Source: Beroe forskalii (taxonomy: Eukaryota > Ctenophora > Nuda > Beroida > Beroidae). From it: 64,000 nt of DNA. A program made the translations under genes and the position numbers. The notes beneath the pieces are model-generated. The model ran no database searches. It was not told where the DNA came from and saw only the letters and a list, made by a program, of their open reading frames with translations. The stretch covers positions 1-64,000 of the forward strand of contig WFMF01000151.1 of assembly GCA_011033025.1 (NCBI GenBank), read 5' to 3'. Shown here piece after piece: positions 61,951 to 64,000 of the stretch. The stretch's first letter is position 1; each line of letters starts with the position of its first letter.

Positions 61951-63284
61951 CTGGATGAAGAATTAAATCCACCTAAGGATAGAAAAGTTGAAAATTAATA
62001 ACTTTTTGAGTTTTAAATAGGTTTTTTCAAATTATAACTTATTTTATATCCTTCACCCCTATAATTTTATATTTTAAATGAGAGGGTTGGCAGAGATCGT
62101 GGTTTGGGAAGGTGAAAATAGGATATGTTTATATCAGGTCGATTAATCATATTTTTAAAGTGTTACTTTATAATATCAGTCAGAACTTTCTTCCGTCCCT
62201 ACCGATTTCAAAATCAAATTTTTTCATATTTTAATCTCATTTATTGACTCTTAAAGTTTTCATGGATAATTTCAAACACAAAAACATTTTTTTTTCGCCA
62301 AAAGATATTGACCGAGTAAATGTGAAGAAGGCTTGAATTTGACTTTTTGATAAAAATTGAATCAATCAATAAAAAACTTGAAATTTTACACTATTCTTTT
62401 AACATGTCATTTCACAATTTTATATTTCTCTTGAATTTATACTGACATTCTTCAAGCATGCTAATTTCAAATTTTTTTTTCTTATTTTTATTTTTCTGAA
62501 AGACATGTTACTTCATCAGAACTTTTTTAAATCAACTTTTTCAAAAAGTTTAATTCAGATTTTTCAAACTAAACAAACTCCCAGGTCGTTAAGACTATTT
62601 TGATTTAATCATCTAAAAATTAAAAGTTTCAATTCTTGGATTGTCCAAACTGAGTACTGTCCATTGATTGGAAATTTGTATAGCTGGATGAAGAATTTAA
62701 ATCTACTAAGGATAGAAAAGTTGAAAATTCTTTTTGGGTTTTAAATAGTTTTTTTAAATTATAACTTATTTTATATATTTGCATCGTTTTTTATGCAAAT
62801 TAATCGTATTTTTATGTTACTGGTTATTGCTCAGGACTTTCTTCACCTACCGATTATTCGATTAACATATTACATTTATTGACTTTATTTTCATGGATAA
62901 TTTATTTTTGTTTTAGACATTTAATACAAAATGTTTTTATAATGCAAGATTAACTATTCTTCTTTTAAATTTCTCTTGAATTTATACAATTCTACATGCT
63001 AATTATTTATTTTTATTGAAAGACATGTTACTGAACTTTCAACTTAAAATGATTTTTCAAACTAAACAAACTCAGTATTTTGATTTAATCATAAAAATTA
63101 AAAGTTTTCAATGGAACCAAACTCTGTCAGTAAATTTGATATCTAGGCATTCTTTGATTCTCCTCTGATCTATTTATCATAATGGTTATCCAAAGGCATA
63201 TGATCAACACATTAACCCATCTATTATATTATTGATATTCTGTAATATGTATCAAAGTTGTTTTAAACATCATTTGAGTTCTAG
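61951..63284. repeat. Tandemly duplicated UNG 3' flank
   Basis: The sequence opening GCTGGATGAAGAATTAAATC at 61,951 recurs as GCTGGATGAAGAATTTAAAT at 62,681, and many following blocks repeat in order up to about 63,110. The second copy is shorter through deletions. The rest is very AT-rich with no gene. A short piece at 62,083 (GGCAGAGATCGTGGTTTGG) also occurs near 4,752. Confidence 0.7.
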
Positions 63285-63287
63285 GAA

Positions 63288-63997
63288 ATGACATCAACTG
63301 GTGAGGGGCCGTCGGCCACAGGATCCAGTAGCATCAGTGCAAACACCAGTCAGATCTCCCTAGCTGACCAGTTTGCCAGAGAATCAATCATTTCAGTTGT
63401 TTGTCTTTCAATTTTTTTTGTCTTTCGACAATGATTTGACAATTGACGTCATTGATCAAACGTTACACTTACAAACTGGCTTTCCCTCTGTCCTGAATCC
63501 TTGGCTTGTATGCCAATGATCAGTTACTGGATTGAACATTGCTTTTCAAACCTCTGCCATTTTCAGATCTGAGAATGATAAGTTAGAAAAAGAGACAGCG
63601 ATTTTATCGAAATACCTCAAACGAGTTGACCCTAAAGACATTCAGACACAAATTAAAGGTTTGAACTGCTCGATCGGGTGATAGACGAATCACATGTTAT
63701 ATCGAAATATTTCTTAGTTTCATTTACAAGGAAATGTAGGGTTGTGTTGAGAAACACACTTTGTATATACCAACATCTGACACCATAGCTGACCGAAGAA
63801 CTTAAAAATGTACAATGTTTTCGTAATAATAGGTATTGAATTTTGATAAATGTACTATCGATCCTATGCAATCCTGTCATGCCACTTCCTGAAACACCAC
63901 CGTCATCTCCCTTTAAAACACTTCCTCTCCCCGCTTAGGCATCCCCTGTGAAACCCCTCCTCTCCCACAGAAGCGTCCCCTGTCCAGCAAGACGTAG
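63288..63997 (+). CDS. Small protein of 77 residues, three exons, unknown function
   Basis: Exons 63288-63370 (acceptor TTCTAG four bases before the ATG, donor GACCA|GTTTGC), 63567-63658 and 63939-63997 sum to 78 codons including a TAG stop, with agreeing phases. The protein has a Ser/Thr-rich start (MTSTGEGPSATGSSSISA), a short helical or coiled-coil segment (SENDKLEKETAILSKYLKR then VDPKDIQTQIKG) and a Pro/basic end (PCETPPLPQKRPLSSKT). I do not recognise the family. The segment is reminiscent of short coiled-coil adaptor proteins but too short to assign. The first donor is weak, so an alternative exon 1 end is possible. The acceptor just before the ATG implies a 5' UTR intron or trans-splicing. 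Confidence 0.45.
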
Positions 63998-64000
63998 TGC

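Noticed and set aside
57800-62050. Bacterial or other contamination as the only explanation for the CpG-poor stretch
   Set aside because: The UNG protein is of eukaryotic nuclear type with a PCNA box, and a repeat piece at 62,083 is shared with 4.75 kb. A misjoin cannot be excluded, so it is kept as a finding.

Overview
The window is a piece of an invertebrate nuclear genome. Genes are split by many introns with GT-AG borders, introns and spacers are AT-rich, and short foldback elements and minisatellites are frequent. The gene content is a helicase-like Tudor protein of the piRNA pathway, mitochondrial uL3m, a dsRNA-binding protein, and several secreted or GPI-anchored adhesion-type proteins (galectin, F5/8-like, Sushi, WSC-like, Ly6/uPAR modules). 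This suits a marine metazoan. A cnidarian or another early-branching lineage is my best guess, but I cannot name a species.

Layout. Positions 1-600 hold one exon of an unassigned + strand gene. Positions about 1.2-14.4 kb are a diverged tandem segmental duplication of about 6 kb, separated by a 1.9 kb spacer. Each copy carries a two-exon minus-strand gene for a secreted Cys-rich protein. From 16.1 to 47.1 kb runs one very large + strand gene, a TDRD12 (Yb-like) homologue. It has an N-terminal Tudor-like part, an SR/Gly-rich linker, a degenerate DEAD-box helicase core, a CCCH finger, an extended Tudor region, an ARM-like helical block and a C-terminal CS domain. Three of its introns hold minus-strand genes for extracellular proteins: a galectin/F5-8/Sushi/WSC-repeat gene (25.1-30.0 kb), a two-domain Ly6/uPAR GPI-anchored protein (32.4-33.7 kb) and a double F5/8-like secreted protein (39.2-42.5 kb).

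Downstream on + follow MRPL3 (47.9-49.1 kb) and a protein of about 1020 residues with two winged-helix domains, a Pro-rich decapeptide repeat and three dsRBD-like domains but no deaminase (51.0-55.4 kb). Next come repeat-rich spacers with MITEs, a strongly CpG-poor stretch (about 57.8-62 kb) holding an intronless uracil-DNA glycosylase, and a three-exon gene for a 77-residue protein at the right edge.

Two themes stand out. First, several minisatellites are built from functional gene borders: a 5' splice site region, a 3' splice site and a stop codon. Second, well-supported coding exons carry single- or two-base frameshifts at five places, which points to uncorrected assembly indels or to local gene decay. 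All identifications come from reading the translations by eye; no database was searched.
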